DNA of 64,000 nucleotides, taken from positions 38,075 to 102,074 of the forward strand of contig JAEWSZ010000134.1 of the NCBI GenBank assembly GCA_023397905.1, in the 5' to 3' direction. A model generated the notes under the pieces. It was given only the letters and a program-made list of their open reading frames with translations. It was not told the DNA's origin and did not search any database. Source of the stretch: Bacillota bacterium (GTDB lineage Bacteria > Bacillota > Clostridia > Acetivibrionales > DSM-1351). Shown one piece after another: positions 44,126-52,807 of the stretch (position 1 is its first letter; every line of letters begins with the position of its first letter). A program made the translations under genes and the position numbers.

Positions 44126-45703
44126 TCAAATCGCTGAAGCCTGCGCAACAGGCTCACTTTTTCTCGGGAATTCCGGATATACTCTCTCTTTTAAACGCTT
44201 CAGGGCATCATAATCTCCGGTATATTCACGAAGAACCTGGGAATTTTTCACCTCGTCACTCAAATTTACATCCGAAAGCAGGCGCTGCGTCACAAAACCT
44301 TTATCAGTGGGTATTTCGTCCCTGCTGATATCCAATAGCGACAACTCGTGAATGGGAGAAAAAATGCCGTTATAAACATCACGGGCAAAACGTACCCAGC
44401 CCTCATAGCCCTTCCAGGGTCCATTATGGTATGCATGTGCGTTCAGATAGGGGACACGTATTTTCTTTGCAACCTCGCCGGGCCTCTTACCTGTAAAAAT
44501 AATGTCCGGCTGAAGCTCTTCCATAGCCTCAAGCCCTTCCAGCTCATTGGGATCGTCAATGGCGAGGGCCCCTTCCTCACATCTGGAAATACCCTTTTCC
44601 ATGTCTCCCTGGTGGCCAAACTTGGTATATACCGACACAACGTCGACCCCCATTTCCTCATGGATGCAGTTTGCCCAGTGCCAGAGCTTTGAACCTCCGG
44701 GCCACAGACATACCTTCTTGCCCTTTAGCCTTTCCCGATACCAGTCAAGCTCCGGTTTCCACCTGTCAACTTCTTCTTTGATTATTGCCTCCGCCCTGTC
44801 TTCTATGCCGAAGAACATAGCAACCTTGCGGAGTGAAGATGACAAAGGTTCAAATCCGAAACCGTCAATGTCAAGACGCGGGATCCCATATCTGGTTCTT
44901 AATTCATTACAGATGTATTCGGCCGATCTTGCGCACTCCAGCACATTGAGATGTGCCCTGTGCATGGAACGGAGCCCGTCATAGGTTCCATTGCCGGTGA
45001 ATGTTGAAAGCACCTGTATTCCCATTCTCTTGAAAAAGTCCTGCATAACTTCCTGATCGCCCTGAATATTATATTCGCCCACATAATTGATAACATAATC
45101 ACTTGTAATTTCCGGTTCAAAGGTCCCAACCTTCTGATTGATCCATGCGATGTTGATTTTATGGTGTCCGCCGGACTGGCTTGGTCCCCCGAATCCGGGA
45201 GAGTTACAGACGAAAATATCCACCTCCGGCATTTCCTCCATTACTTCTGCCGCGATTGCATTAATATCATCACCGATCAGCGCGGAGGCACAGGTCTGAT
45301 AAATAGTCATCCTCTTAATATCCGGAAAAGCTTTAAATGCCTCCAGGATATTCTTTTTAAGGATTTTCTCGGCGCCGAATACAATGTGTGACTCCTTCAT
45401 GTCGGTTGCAAAAGTGTATTTCAGCTGAAAATTGTCGTTATCGCTGATATATCTCTTGGTCTGCCAGGTGTCGTAGGTACAGCCCACGGGTCCATGGCTC
45501 ATATGGATTACATCTTTCATGGGCGTACCGATAACATGCTTTGCTCCGCAATAGGCACAGCCTCTTTCTGAAATGGTTCCCGGAATAGTATTTAAATACC
45601 CCAGCGGCAGAGCGTCCGCCAGAGTCTCTCCCGGGCCTTTTATAACAGCATGCTTTTCTCTTTCGGGTATGCACTCGCTGCATTTAAATAAATGATATGG
45701 CAT
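44126..45703 (-). CDS. anfD: Fe-only nitrogenase alpha subunit
   Basis: 525 residues from ATG at 45703 (AGGAGG upstream). It is close to AnfD throughout: MPYHLFKCSECIPEREKHAV, SERGCAYCGAKHVIGTPMKD, SHGPVGCTYDTWQTKRYISD, TCASALIGDD and PYLNAHAYHNGPWKGYEGWV (cofactor His). The P-cluster cysteines and the cofactor Cys (LNVLECARSAEYIC) are present. The Fe-only versus V assignment rests on the strong residue-by-residue match that I recall for AnfD; a tree would confirm it. Confidence 0.95.
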   Translation of the reverse strand: MPYHLFKCSECIPEREKHAVIKGPGETLADALPLGYLNTIPGTISERGCAYCGAKHVIGTPMKDVIHMSHGPVGCTYDTWQTKRYISDNDNFQLKYTFATDMKESHIVFGAEKILKKNILEAFKAFPDIKRMTIYQTCASALIGDDINAIAAEVMEEMPEVDIFVCNSPGFGGPSQSGGHHKINIAWINQKVGTFEPEITSDYVINYVGEYNIQGDQEVMQDFFKRMGIQVLSTFTGNGTYDGLRSMHRAHLNVLECARSAEYICNELRTRYGIPRLDIDGFGFEPLSSSLRKVAMFFGIEDRAEAIIKEEVDRWKPELDWYRERLKGKKVCLWPGGSKLWHWANCIHEEMGVDVVSVYTKFGHQGDMEKGISRCEEGALAIDDPNELEGLEAMEELQPDIIFTGKRPGEVAKKIRVPYLNAHAYHNGPWKGYEGWVRFARDVYNGIFSPIHELSLLDISRDEIPTDKGFVTQRLLSDVNLSDEVKNSQVLREYTGDYDALKRLKERVYPEFPRKSEPVAQASAI

Positions 45704-45724
45704 ATTATACCTCCTAACTTGCAA

Positions 45725-46096
45725 TTAATTGATTGCATCTTCACCCTGCTCTTCGGTTCTGATACGCAGGGCATCTTCCACAGGACATACAAAGATTTTC
45801 CCGTCTCCTATCTGACCTGTCCGGTTTACTTTGACAACAGCCTCCAGCACCGTTTCCACGTTCTCATCACTTACAACAATTGAAAGGTACCGCTTCGGCA
45901 CATATTTCATACCGCCGCTTTTATTCTGATCCAGGATTCCCGAGCGGTATTCAATATTTACCTCGTTGGCAATTCCCTTCTGCCTGCCTCTGCCCATTAC
46001 AGGTATGGCCGTCATGCTTGGGATTCCGAGTTTAACAAGACATTCCTTCGTCGCGTTCACTTTTCTCGGACGGATTATCATGATTATTTCCTTCAT
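45725..46096 (-). CDS. nifI2: PII-like nitrogenase regulator NifI2
   Basis: 123 residues from ATG at 46096. A GlnB-type PII protein (KEIIMIIRPRKVNATKECLV, T-loop region GRGRQKGI, KIFVCPVEDALRIRT) of the NifI2 class, with the larger T-loop insert (VNIEYRSGILDQNKSGGM). With NifI1 it binds dinitrogenase and inhibits it when ammonium is present, releasing it when 2-oxoglutarate is high. The location between nifI1 and anfD is the archaeal and clostridial arrangement. Confidence 0.93.
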   Translation of the reverse strand: MKEIIMIIRPRKVNATKECLVKLGIPSMTAIPVMGRGRQKGIANEVNIEYRSGILDQNKSGGMKYVPKRYLSIVVSDENVETVLEAVVKVNRTGQIGDGKIFVCPVEDALRIRTEEQGEDAIN

Positions 46097-46146
46097 ATAA
46101 AGTACCATTAGCCTTTCCAGCTCACAAAAATGTGACAGCCAACCCT

Positions 46147-46464
46147 CTACAATCCTGTCTCACCGGTTCTTACCGTCATTACTCTCTCGACCGGTGTAAC
46201 GAATACTTTACCATCACCGAAATTCCCTGTGTACGCCTTGTATTTGATGATCTTCAGAACTTCATCCACAGCCTTATCCTCAACCACCAGCATTAAAATA
46301 ACCTTGGGCAGCTCATCATAATGGATTGAACCGAATACAATACCGTTCTGTTTTCCCCTTCCGAACGCGCTGATCTTTGTCATGGAGTTAAATCCGGCTT
46401 CAGCAAGCGCATCCGCAATTGTATCAGCCATTTCGGGCCGTATGATTGCTTTTAGCATTTTCAT
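46147..46464 (-). CDS. nifI1: PII-like nitrogenase regulator NifI1
   Basis: 105 residues from ATG at 46464, behind AAAGGTGG. A shorter PII protein (KMLKAIIRPEMADTIADALA, FGRGKQNGIVFGSIHYDELP, FGDGKVFVTPVERVMTVRTG) of the NifI1 class. It is 37 bp after anfH and precedes nifI2. The pair replaces the DraT/DraG type of switch-off. Confidence 0.93.
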   Translation of the reverse strand: MKMLKAIIRPEMADTIADALAEAGFNSMTKISAFGRGKQNGIVFGSIHYDELPKVILMLVVEDKAVDEVLKIIKYKAYTGNFGDGKVFVTPVERVMTVRTGETGL

Positions 46465-46501
46465 ATGAAATCCACCTTTCAAAATTTTAAAATTTCCTCT
46501 T

Positions 46502-47326
46502 TTAATCTGCGATTCCATACTTTACAACCATTTTTTCGAGCTCATCCATTGTCAGCGGCTGAGGTATGACAAAATTCTTATTTTCAATTATCTTGTGTGC
46601 CAGTTCTCCGTATTCCTTTGCCTGATTTTCATTGGCGTCGTATTCGACGACTGTTTTCTTATTGAATTCCGCTTTTTGAACAATATTATCCCTGGGCACA
46701 AAATGAATCATCTGGGTTCCAATGGAAGCGGTGAACTCTTCCAGAAACTCCTTTTCCCTGTCAACCTTGCGGCTGTTGCAGATAATTCCTCCGAGCCGCA
46801 CACCGCTTTGCTTTGCATATTTCAACAAGCCCTTGCAGATGTTATTTGCCGCATAGATCGCCATCATCTCTCCGGATGCTACGATATAAACCTCCTGTGC
46901 CTTGCCGTCTCTGATAGGCATTGCAAACCCGCCGCATACAACGTCACCCAGGACGTCATAAAAAACAAAATCCAGATCGTTTGTATAGGCGCCGTTTGCT
47001 TCCATCAGATCAATTGCCGTAATAACACCTCTTCCTGCGCAGCCTACGCCTGGTTCCGGCCCACCCGACTCCACACAGAGAATATTTTTGTAACCGCTTT
47101 TAATAACCTTTTCATTTGTCACTTTCTCGGCGCCTTCCTCACGCAGCACATCCATTAAGGTTTCCTGGGGCTTTCCTCCCAGGATAAGGCGTGTAGAGTC
47201 AGCCTTTGGGTCACATCCGTGAATAAAAATCTTCTGATCATAAAAGTGTGCCATTGCTGCAGCCGTGTTTTGCTGTGTTGTTGACTTCCCGATTCCGCCT
47301 TTTCCGTAAAACGCTATTTTTCTCAT
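46502..47326 (-). CDS. anfH: Nitrogenase iron protein (dinitrogenase reductase)
   Basis: 274 residues from ATG at 47326 (AAAGGAGG upstream). P-loop YGKGGIGKST at residue 6, the two 4Fe-4S Cys ligands in GGPEPGVGCAGRGV and DVLGDVVCGGFAMPIRDG, and the ADP-ribosylation-type region intact. Sequence details (IFIHGCDPKADSTRLILGG, FVPRDNIVQKAEFN) fit the AnfH/VnfH group. It supplies electrons to AnfDGK with ATP hydrolysis. It is the first gene of the cluster. Confidence 0.96.
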   Translation of the reverse strand: MRKIAFYGKGGIGKSTTQQNTAAAMAHFYDQKIFIHGCDPKADSTRLILGGKPQETLMDVLREEGAEKVTNEKVIKSGYKNILCVESGGPEPGVGCAGRGVITAIDLMEANGAYTNDLDFVFYDVLGDVVCGGFAMPIRDGKAQEVYIVASGEMMAIYAANNICKGLLKYAKQSGVRLGGIICNSRKVDREKEFLEEFTASIGTQMIHFVPRDNIVQKAEFNKKTVVEYDANENQAKEYGELAHKIIENKNFVIPQPLTMDELEKMVVKYGIAD

Positions 47327-48412
47327 GGTTAAAGACCTCCTTTTACATAGAACATAAAGTTATATTTTAGAACCTCACCTGCTGGAAAGCAGGAGGGCCT
47401 TGTTGAAAAACGGATACTTCATTTTTGTCTTCCGTAAAAATTCCGGTTAAGCTTTTAAGCTGAAAAAACCCGTAAAAAACAATACTTAATAAAAGTTGAG
47501 CCGATTGGTTTATATAACTCAACTTACAATCTTCAATTAAAAGCAGCACTGATTAAATTAACTGATTGGTCTGGATTTAAAAATTCTGTCACATCCCTGT
47601 AGCAGACGGGTTCTGGGATCATGGTATTCTTTGGCTAAGATACAGCTCCGTAAAATAGACTTACCACAATTTGATTATTTTGCATTGCTTCTTTGAAATG
47701 AGGATATACACATGCCACAATACAGCTTATCGGCTATATTACAACTTTGTAAAAAAGGCATTTTGCTTTAGAAATTTTGCGATAGGCACCGTTGGCCTTC
47801 AATTAGTATTTAATATCACTTTCCAAACAATACTTCATACATTTTATAACTACCTGGAAAATCTAATTCGTTTTATTCATTTTGTATTGTTTTACACAAT
47901 TATACGCAAAAACATAAGGAGTGTCAATACTCCTGCAATAAATTATTGCACAATCCTTCATATTGAAATCTTAAACTTTTTGTCTATTTTTATTCGCCTC
48001 CGAAAAGTCCTTGTGTATCCCACTTTCATGCCACCATCTTGATCCGTTATATTCCCTCTACGGCTTTTTATGAATTTTACAAAATGCAAACTTGCGTTAT
48101 TGAGTACTATTTATACCCGGAGAGCATACATTTTTCAATATTTATTATTACATTTTAATTCATATCATGTCTATCCGGATATTTTATTTCCGTTTAGCAC
48201 TTAAAATGCTTTATTATATCCTGTCAATTACTGCCGGCTGAAGACTGAGGTTTCAGCCGCAATTGACATTATGATAAATCCACCCGGAGCAAGGTGAATC
48301 AGAGTTGTTTTTGCCGCAGCAGCATATTATTTTCAGGCCTGGATTATACATTAATCTGATAAATATGATATAATTCATATAATAAAATTGTCGAAAGGTA
48401 AGCTGAGAAATT
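47327..48412. promoter_or_regulatory. 1.1-kb divergent spacer between anfH and the HTH-PBP regulator
   Basis: No gene is supported here. Near anfH the minus strand has the hairpin CCTGCT-TTCC-AGCAGG (47382-47397). 47585-47660 may fold (GGGATG, CCCAGAACCC, complementary CTGTA/TACAG). I did not find a sigma-54 site (TGGCAC-N5-TTGC) on the anfH strand. A TATAAT box (48369-48374) and a TTGTCGAA sequence like a Spo0A box (48388-48395) lie before the regulator gene. Confidence 0.5.
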
Positions 48413-49366
48413 ATGGTTGACAATAGGCCTTTAACTCCCCAGGAAGTTGCGGATATATTGAAAATTTCCAAGAGCACAGTCTATGATCTCATGAAGCGCA
48501 GGGAATTAAATTCATATAGAGTCGGAAAAAAATTGCGGGTCGATCCGGCAGACGTTGAAAAATATAAAAACAAGACAAAGGACGCCGCCCCTGCAAATTA
48601 CAGCCCGGAAACCGTCAGAGCCTCAGTTCCTGCGGGCTATGAAGATCAATACCATATAAACAACGCCTTTATAATTTCCGGACAAGACGTTATCCTGGAT
48701 ATCCTGTGCCGTTACCTGAACAAGCATCCTCTTGGCATACGGGCCCTGCGCTCATATGAGGGCAGCTACAATGCCATTTATTCGCTGTACAGGGGAGAAG
48801 TCCAGGTGGCTACCGCCCACATGTGGGATTCCAAAACCGGAGATTACAACGTCCCCTACATCGAAAGCATGCTCCCCGGGACTCCGGCTGTGGTCATCCG
48901 GCTTGCCAGCCGTATGCAGGGTTTTTATGTCGCCAGGGGAAATCCTAGAAATATTAAGGATTGGAATGATCTGAGCAGGTCTGATATTACCATTATAAAC
49001 AGGGAGAAGGGCAGCGGAACAAGAATCCTGCTTGATGAGCATTTGCGCAGAATGGGGATATCAGGCGCTTCGGTCAATGGGTACAGAAGAGAATCCCAGT
49101 CCCATATTGCGGTAGCCAGCATAGTTGCCAGAGGCGAAGCCGATCTGGGAATAGGCAATGAAAAAGCCTGCCTTCAGGTACAGGGTATAGACTTTATACC
49201 CATTCAGAAAGAACAGTACGATATGATAATCAAAAAGGAAGATTTGAGTCTTCCTGCTTTTGACGCTATTTTTTCAATTCTCCGCTCCGAGGATTTCAAG
49301 CTTGAAATAGAAGGCCTTGGGGGTTATGAGCTCACCGAGCTGGGAAGGACCATCGCGGAAACCTGA
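48413..49366 (+). CDS. HTH regulator with periplasmic-binding-like domain
   Basis: 317 residues from ATG at 48413. Residues 1-50 are an excisionase/MerR-type helix-turn-helix (LTPQEVADILKISKSTVYDL, RRELNSYRVGKKLRVDPADV). Residues about 75-310 are a periplasmic-binding-protein-like domain (PF12727 type): GSYNAIYSLYRGEVQVATAH, YIESMLPGTPAVVIRLASRM, REKGSGTRILLDEHLRRMGI and GEADLGIGNEKACLQ. Such one-component proteins are thought to sense molybdate or tungstate. It is divergent from the Fe-only nitrogenase genes, so repression when Mo is available is an attractive hypothesis. Confidence 0.85.
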   Translation: MVDNRPLTPQEVADILKISKSTVYDLMKRRELNSYRVGKKLRVDPADVEKYKNKTKDAAPANYSPETVRASVPAGYEDQYHINNAFIISGQDVILDILCRYLNKHPLGIRALRSYEGSYNAIYSLYRGEVQVATAHMWDSKTGDYNVPYIESMLPGTPAVVIRLASRMQGFYVARGNPRNIKDWNDLSRSDITIINREKGSGTRILLDEHLRRMGISGASVNGYRRESQSHIAVASIVARGEADLGIGNEKACLQVQGIDFIPIQKEQYDMIIKKEDLSLPAFDAIFSILRSEDFKLEIEGLGGYELTELGRTIAET

Positions 49367-49418
49367 TATCATCCCACAGCATAAATTGAATAATAAAAAG
49401 CAAAAAACGACAAGCCTT

Positions 49419-49481
49419 AAAACGGCTGCTGATGTATTATTGAATCAGAATACCGGTACAATAATAATCAGCAGCCGTTTT
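49419..49481 (+). terminator. Long hairpin after the regulator gene
   Basis: AAAACGGCTGCTGAT (49419-49433) pairs with ATCAGCAGCCGTTTT (49467-49481), and the stem extends through TATTATTG/CAATAATA. A T run follows. It ends just before the GH3 gene. Confidence 0.75.
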
Positions 49482-49503
49482 TCCGGCTTATGGAGGTTAG
49501 TAT

Positions 49504-51660
49504 ATGAATGAAAAATCCGCTTATCTTGACGAAAGTCTGAGTTTTGAGGAACGCGCCTCGGATCTGGTATCCAGGATGACGCTCGAGGAGAAAACAACGC
49601 AAATGCTTTTCAATTCCCCCGCTATCCCGCGGCTGGGCATACCTTCCTACAACTGGTGGAACGAGGCCCTGCACGGAATCGCCAGGGCGGGAATTGCCAC
49701 TATGTTCCCCCAGGCCATAGGCATGGCCGCCACCTTTGATGAGGATCTCATCTATGAAATAGCCGATGTTATTTCCACCGAGGGCAGGGCCAAATATCAC
49801 GAATTCCAGAGAAGAAACGACCACGACATATACAAGGGGCTTACCTTCTGGTCGCCCAACATCAATATATTCAGGGACCCGCGCTGGGGCCGCGGCCACG
49901 AGACCTACGGCGAGGACCCGTATCTCACGAGCCGGCTGGGCATAAGATTTGTAGAAGGCCTCCAGGGCAACGACAAGAAATACCTCAAGGCTGCGGCCTG
50001 CGCCAAACACTTTGCGGTGCACAGCGGCCCCGAAAGTGAAAGGCACAGCTTCGACGCCGTGGCTTCAAAGAAAGACATGTATGAAACCTATCTTCCCGCT
50101 TTTCAGAAGCTGGTCCAGGACGCAAAGGTCGAAGCGGTCATGGGAGCTTACAACAGAACCAACGGCGAGCCCTGCTGCGGAAGCAAGACCCTGCTCAAGG
50201 ATATTTTAAGGGGAGACTGGGGCTTTAAAGGCCACGTCACCTCGGACTGCTGGGCCATCAAGGATTTCCATGAATTCCACATGGTTACGAAAACAGCGCC
50301 GGAATCCGTAGCTCTGGCCGTAAACAACGGCTGCGACGTGAACTGCGGAAATATGTATTTAAATCTGATGATCGCATACAAGGAGGGGCTTATAGACGAA
50401 AAGACCATCGACCAATCGGTCTTCCGCCTTATGATGACCCGTATGAAGCTGGGTATGTTTGACAAGGATGAGCATGTGCCCTATGCTTCAATCCCATATG
50501 ACGTGGTTGACAGCAGTGAACACAACGAGCTTGCCTTAAAGGCGGCAAAAGAATCCCTGGTGCTTTTGAAAAACCAGAACGATACACTGCCCCTGGATAA
50601 AAACAAGCTGAAATCCATTGCCGTCATAGGCCCTAACGCCGACAGCAGGGAAGCGCTCATAGGAAACTACTTCGGCACCCCTTCACAGCACATCACCGTA
50701 CTGGAGGGAATACGCCAGGTACTGCCTGAAACAGTGAGGATAAACTATTCCCAGGGCTGCCACCTGTACAAGGGCAGCATGGAAGGCCTTGCCTCATACA
50801 ATGACAGGATTTCCGAAGCCATGGCTGCGGCAGAAATGTCCGACGCCGTTGTCATATGTCTCGGCCTGGATGCAAATATAGAGGGTGAAGAAGGCGATGC
50901 CAGCAATGAGTACTCATCAGGCGACAAGCCTGACCTGAACCTCCCCGGACTGCAGCAGCAGTTGCTGGAGGCGGTAACGGCTGCTGCCGCCGGCAAGCCT
51001 GTCATATTGGTGCTGCTGGCTGGAAGCGCCATGGCTGTGACCTGGGCCGATGAAAAGGTGCCTGCCATTGTACAGGCGTGGTATCCCGGCGCTCAGGGCG
51101 GAAAAGCCGTTGCTTCAATGCTCTTCGGCGAATTCAGCCCCAGCGGAAAGCTGCCTGTCACATTTTACAGAACCACGGAGGAGCTGCCCGACTTCCACGA
51201 CTATTCAATGAAAAACAGGACATACAAATACATGGAAAATGAAGCCCTCTATCCCTTTGGCTACGGCCTGAGCTACTCAAAGTTTGAATACAGTGACCTG
51301 AAGCTCTCCTCCGCCAGAGTATCCTCCGGCGAACCGGTTGCCTGCACGGTCAAGGTAAAGAACACCGGCAGCTTTGAAGCAAAGGAAACCGCAGAGCTGT
51401 ACCTGAAGGATGTCGAGACCTCCGCCGCAGCTCCGAGATGGCAGCTGAAGGGAATCAGAAAGCTGGCCCTGAAGCCCGGAGAGCAGCAGGAAGTTTCCTT
51501 TACTCTCACATCTGAGGATATGCTGTTTGTAAACGAAGAAGGCGATTCAGTGCTGGAGCCCGGCACCTTTGAAGTATACGTGGGCGGAAGCCAGCCTGAT
51601 GCAAGAAGTATACGCCTGACCGGAAGCAATGTGCTCAAAGGCTCTTTTGAGCTGATATGA
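49504..51660 (+). CDS. GH3 beta-glycosidase (beta-xylosidase/arabinofuranosidase type)
   Basis: 718 residues from ATG at 49504 behind GGAGG. The GH3 N-terminal barrel has NWWNEALHGIARAG and the nucleophile region FKGHVTSDCWAIKDF (about residue 250); the C-terminal alpha/beta domain includes VICLGLDANIEGEEGDASNE, and a fibronectin-like domain follows (LKVKNTGSFEAKETAELYLK type strands). There is no signal peptide, so it acts inside the cell on imported oligosaccharides. With the nearby arabinose genes, release of xylose or arabinose is likely. Confidence 0.93.
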   Translation: MNEKSAYLDESLSFEERASDLVSRMTLEEKTTQMLFNSPAIPRLGIPSYNWWNEALHGIARAGIATMFPQAIGMAATFDEDLIYEIADVISTEGRAKYHEFQRRNDHDIYKGLTFWSPNINIFRDPRWGRGHETYGEDPYLTSRLGIRFVEGLQGNDKKYLKAAACAKHFAVHSGPESERHSFDAVASKKDMYETYLPAFQKLVQDAKVEAVMGAYNRTNGEPCCGSKTLLKDILRGDWGFKGHVTSDCWAIKDFHEFHMVTKTAPESVALAVNNGCDVNCGNMYLNLMIAYKEGLIDEKTIDQSVFRLMMTRMKLGMFDKDEHVPYASIPYDVVDSSEHNELALKAAKESLVLLKNQNDTLPLDKNKLKSIAVIGPNADSREALIGNYFGTPSQHITVLEGIRQVLPETVRINYSQGCHLYKGSMEGLASYNDRISEAMAAAEMSDAVVICLGLDANIEGEEGDASNEYSSGDKPDLNLPGLQQQLLEAVTAAAAGKPVILVLLAGSAMAVTWADEKVPAIVQAWYPGAQGGKAVASMLFGEFSPSGKLPVTFYRTTEELPDFHDYSMKNRTYKYMENEALYPFGYGLSYSKFEYSDLKLSSARVSSGEPVACTVKVKNTGSFEAKETAELYLKDVETSAAAPRWQLKGIRKLALKPGEQQEVSFTLTSEDMLFVNEEGDSVLEPGTFEVYVGGSQPDARSIRLTGSNVLKGSFELI

Positions 51661-51705
51661 GCCTGATCCGGAACAGAGCACTTTTCAAATAAATTATACC
51701 TCTCC

Positions 51706-51753
51706 AAAAGCGTTGCGGGATAAGCATATAATGCTGCCTCCCGCGGCGCTTTT
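51706..51753 (+). terminator. Terminator of the GH3 gene
   Basis: AAAAGCGTTGCGGGA (51706-51720) pairs with TCCCGCGGCGCTTTT (51739-51753) including two G-U pairs; ATTTT follows. Confidence 0.75.
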
Positions 51754-51881
51754 ATTTTCCGCCGTACTTTCTGACGCATTTGCCGCATTTATTGAAGGAA
51801 TATTTCATTCCGCAGAGAATATTTATATGGGATCGTGCCGGTGGCAGATTTGAAAGCTTAATTCTGCGGGGTTATTAAAAT

Positions 51882-52739
51882 ATGCTGGTTGAAGGCTTAC
51901 ACGAAAAAGGTATTTTTACAAAAGAATTTCCGTTCAGGCTTGCAATAAACGAACAGGTGGATTTTATCTATCCTGTCCATTGGCATGACGCCATTGAGCT
52001 TCTCTATGTGGAAAAAAACAGTTTCAGCATCACCGTAAACAACGGCGGCTTCGACCTGGAGGAAGAAGACATTCTTTTTATCGCAAACGGCGATACCCAT
52101 GGATTTTCAACCGAGAACAACACCGGCAGGAGAATTTTCATACAGTTTGACACCTCGGCCTTCAATTCTCTTGGAAGCAGCAGTATTATCAAGCCCTTTA
52201 TATCCAATACCTTTAAGATATCCCACAGTGATGCTCCCTTTCACGGAAAGCTCAAAGACCACATATTGAGCATCATGGACAGCTATGACCGGAAGGAATT
52301 CGGCTACCAGCTGTTTCTGAGCGCCAGGATATACGACATTTTAGCCATCATTTCCAGCTTCCTGGCCGACAGGGCGATTCCACAGAGCGGCACAAGCACG
52401 GTCAGAAAAATACACGGCCTGGACAGGCTTTCCGAAGCCTTTAAATATATAGAAGCCAATTTCATGAATGACATATCCCTCTCCGACGTGGCTAAAGCGG
52501 TAGGATTCAGCGATTTCTACTTTTCAAGGCTGTTCAAGGATGTCACTGAAAAAAATTTCAGCCGTTACCTGAATGAATACAGAGTCAAACAGGCTGAATA
52601 CTATCTCATAAAATCCGGCATGTCGGTGTCGGATATAGCTTATACCGTAGGGTTCAACAGCTTGGTCACCTTCAACAGATCCTTTAAAAGCATTAAGGGC
52701 TGTTCCCCCTCCATCTACAAGAAAATCCGCCTTGGATAA
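51882..52739 (+). CDS. AraC-family regulator with cupin-like N-terminus
   Basis: 285 residues from ATG at 51882. The N-terminal part (about residues 15-130) looks like an AraC ligand-binding cupin (HWHDAIELLYVEKNSFSITV, EEEDILFIANGDTHGF). The C-terminal AraC domain (about residues 185-283) has SLSDVAKAVGFSDFYFSRLF and SDIAYTVGFNSLVTFNRSFK. It probably controls the GH3 gene upstream on the same strand. Confidence 0.9.
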   Translation: MLVEGLHEKGIFTKEFPFRLAINEQVDFIYPVHWHDAIELLYVEKNSFSITVNNGGFDLEEEDILFIANGDTHGFSTENNTGRRIFIQFDTSAFNSLGSSSIIKPFISNTFKISHSDAPFHGKLKDHILSIMDSYDRKEFGYQLFLSARIYDILAIISSFLADRAIPQSGTSTVRKIHGLDRLSEAFKYIEANFMNDISLSDVAKAVGFSDFYFSRLFKDVTEKNFSRYLNEYRVKQAEYYLIKSGMSVSDIAYTVGFNSLVTFNRSFKSIKGCSPSIYKKIRLG

Positions 52740-52807
52740 TTTTTTTACCGTCAGCGGATTTTCTAATTTTCAAATGTTTCCGGCCTTTATTATCAGTAAA
52801 GAAGCAT

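Noticed and set aside
48388..48395. Spo0A box controlling the HTH-PBP regulator
   Set aside because: A single TTGTCGAA match is expected by chance in AT-rich DNA; no second box or conservation is visible.
47327..48412. Sigma-54 promoter for anfH
   Set aside because: No TGGCAC-N5-TTGC pattern on the anfH strand was found by eye.
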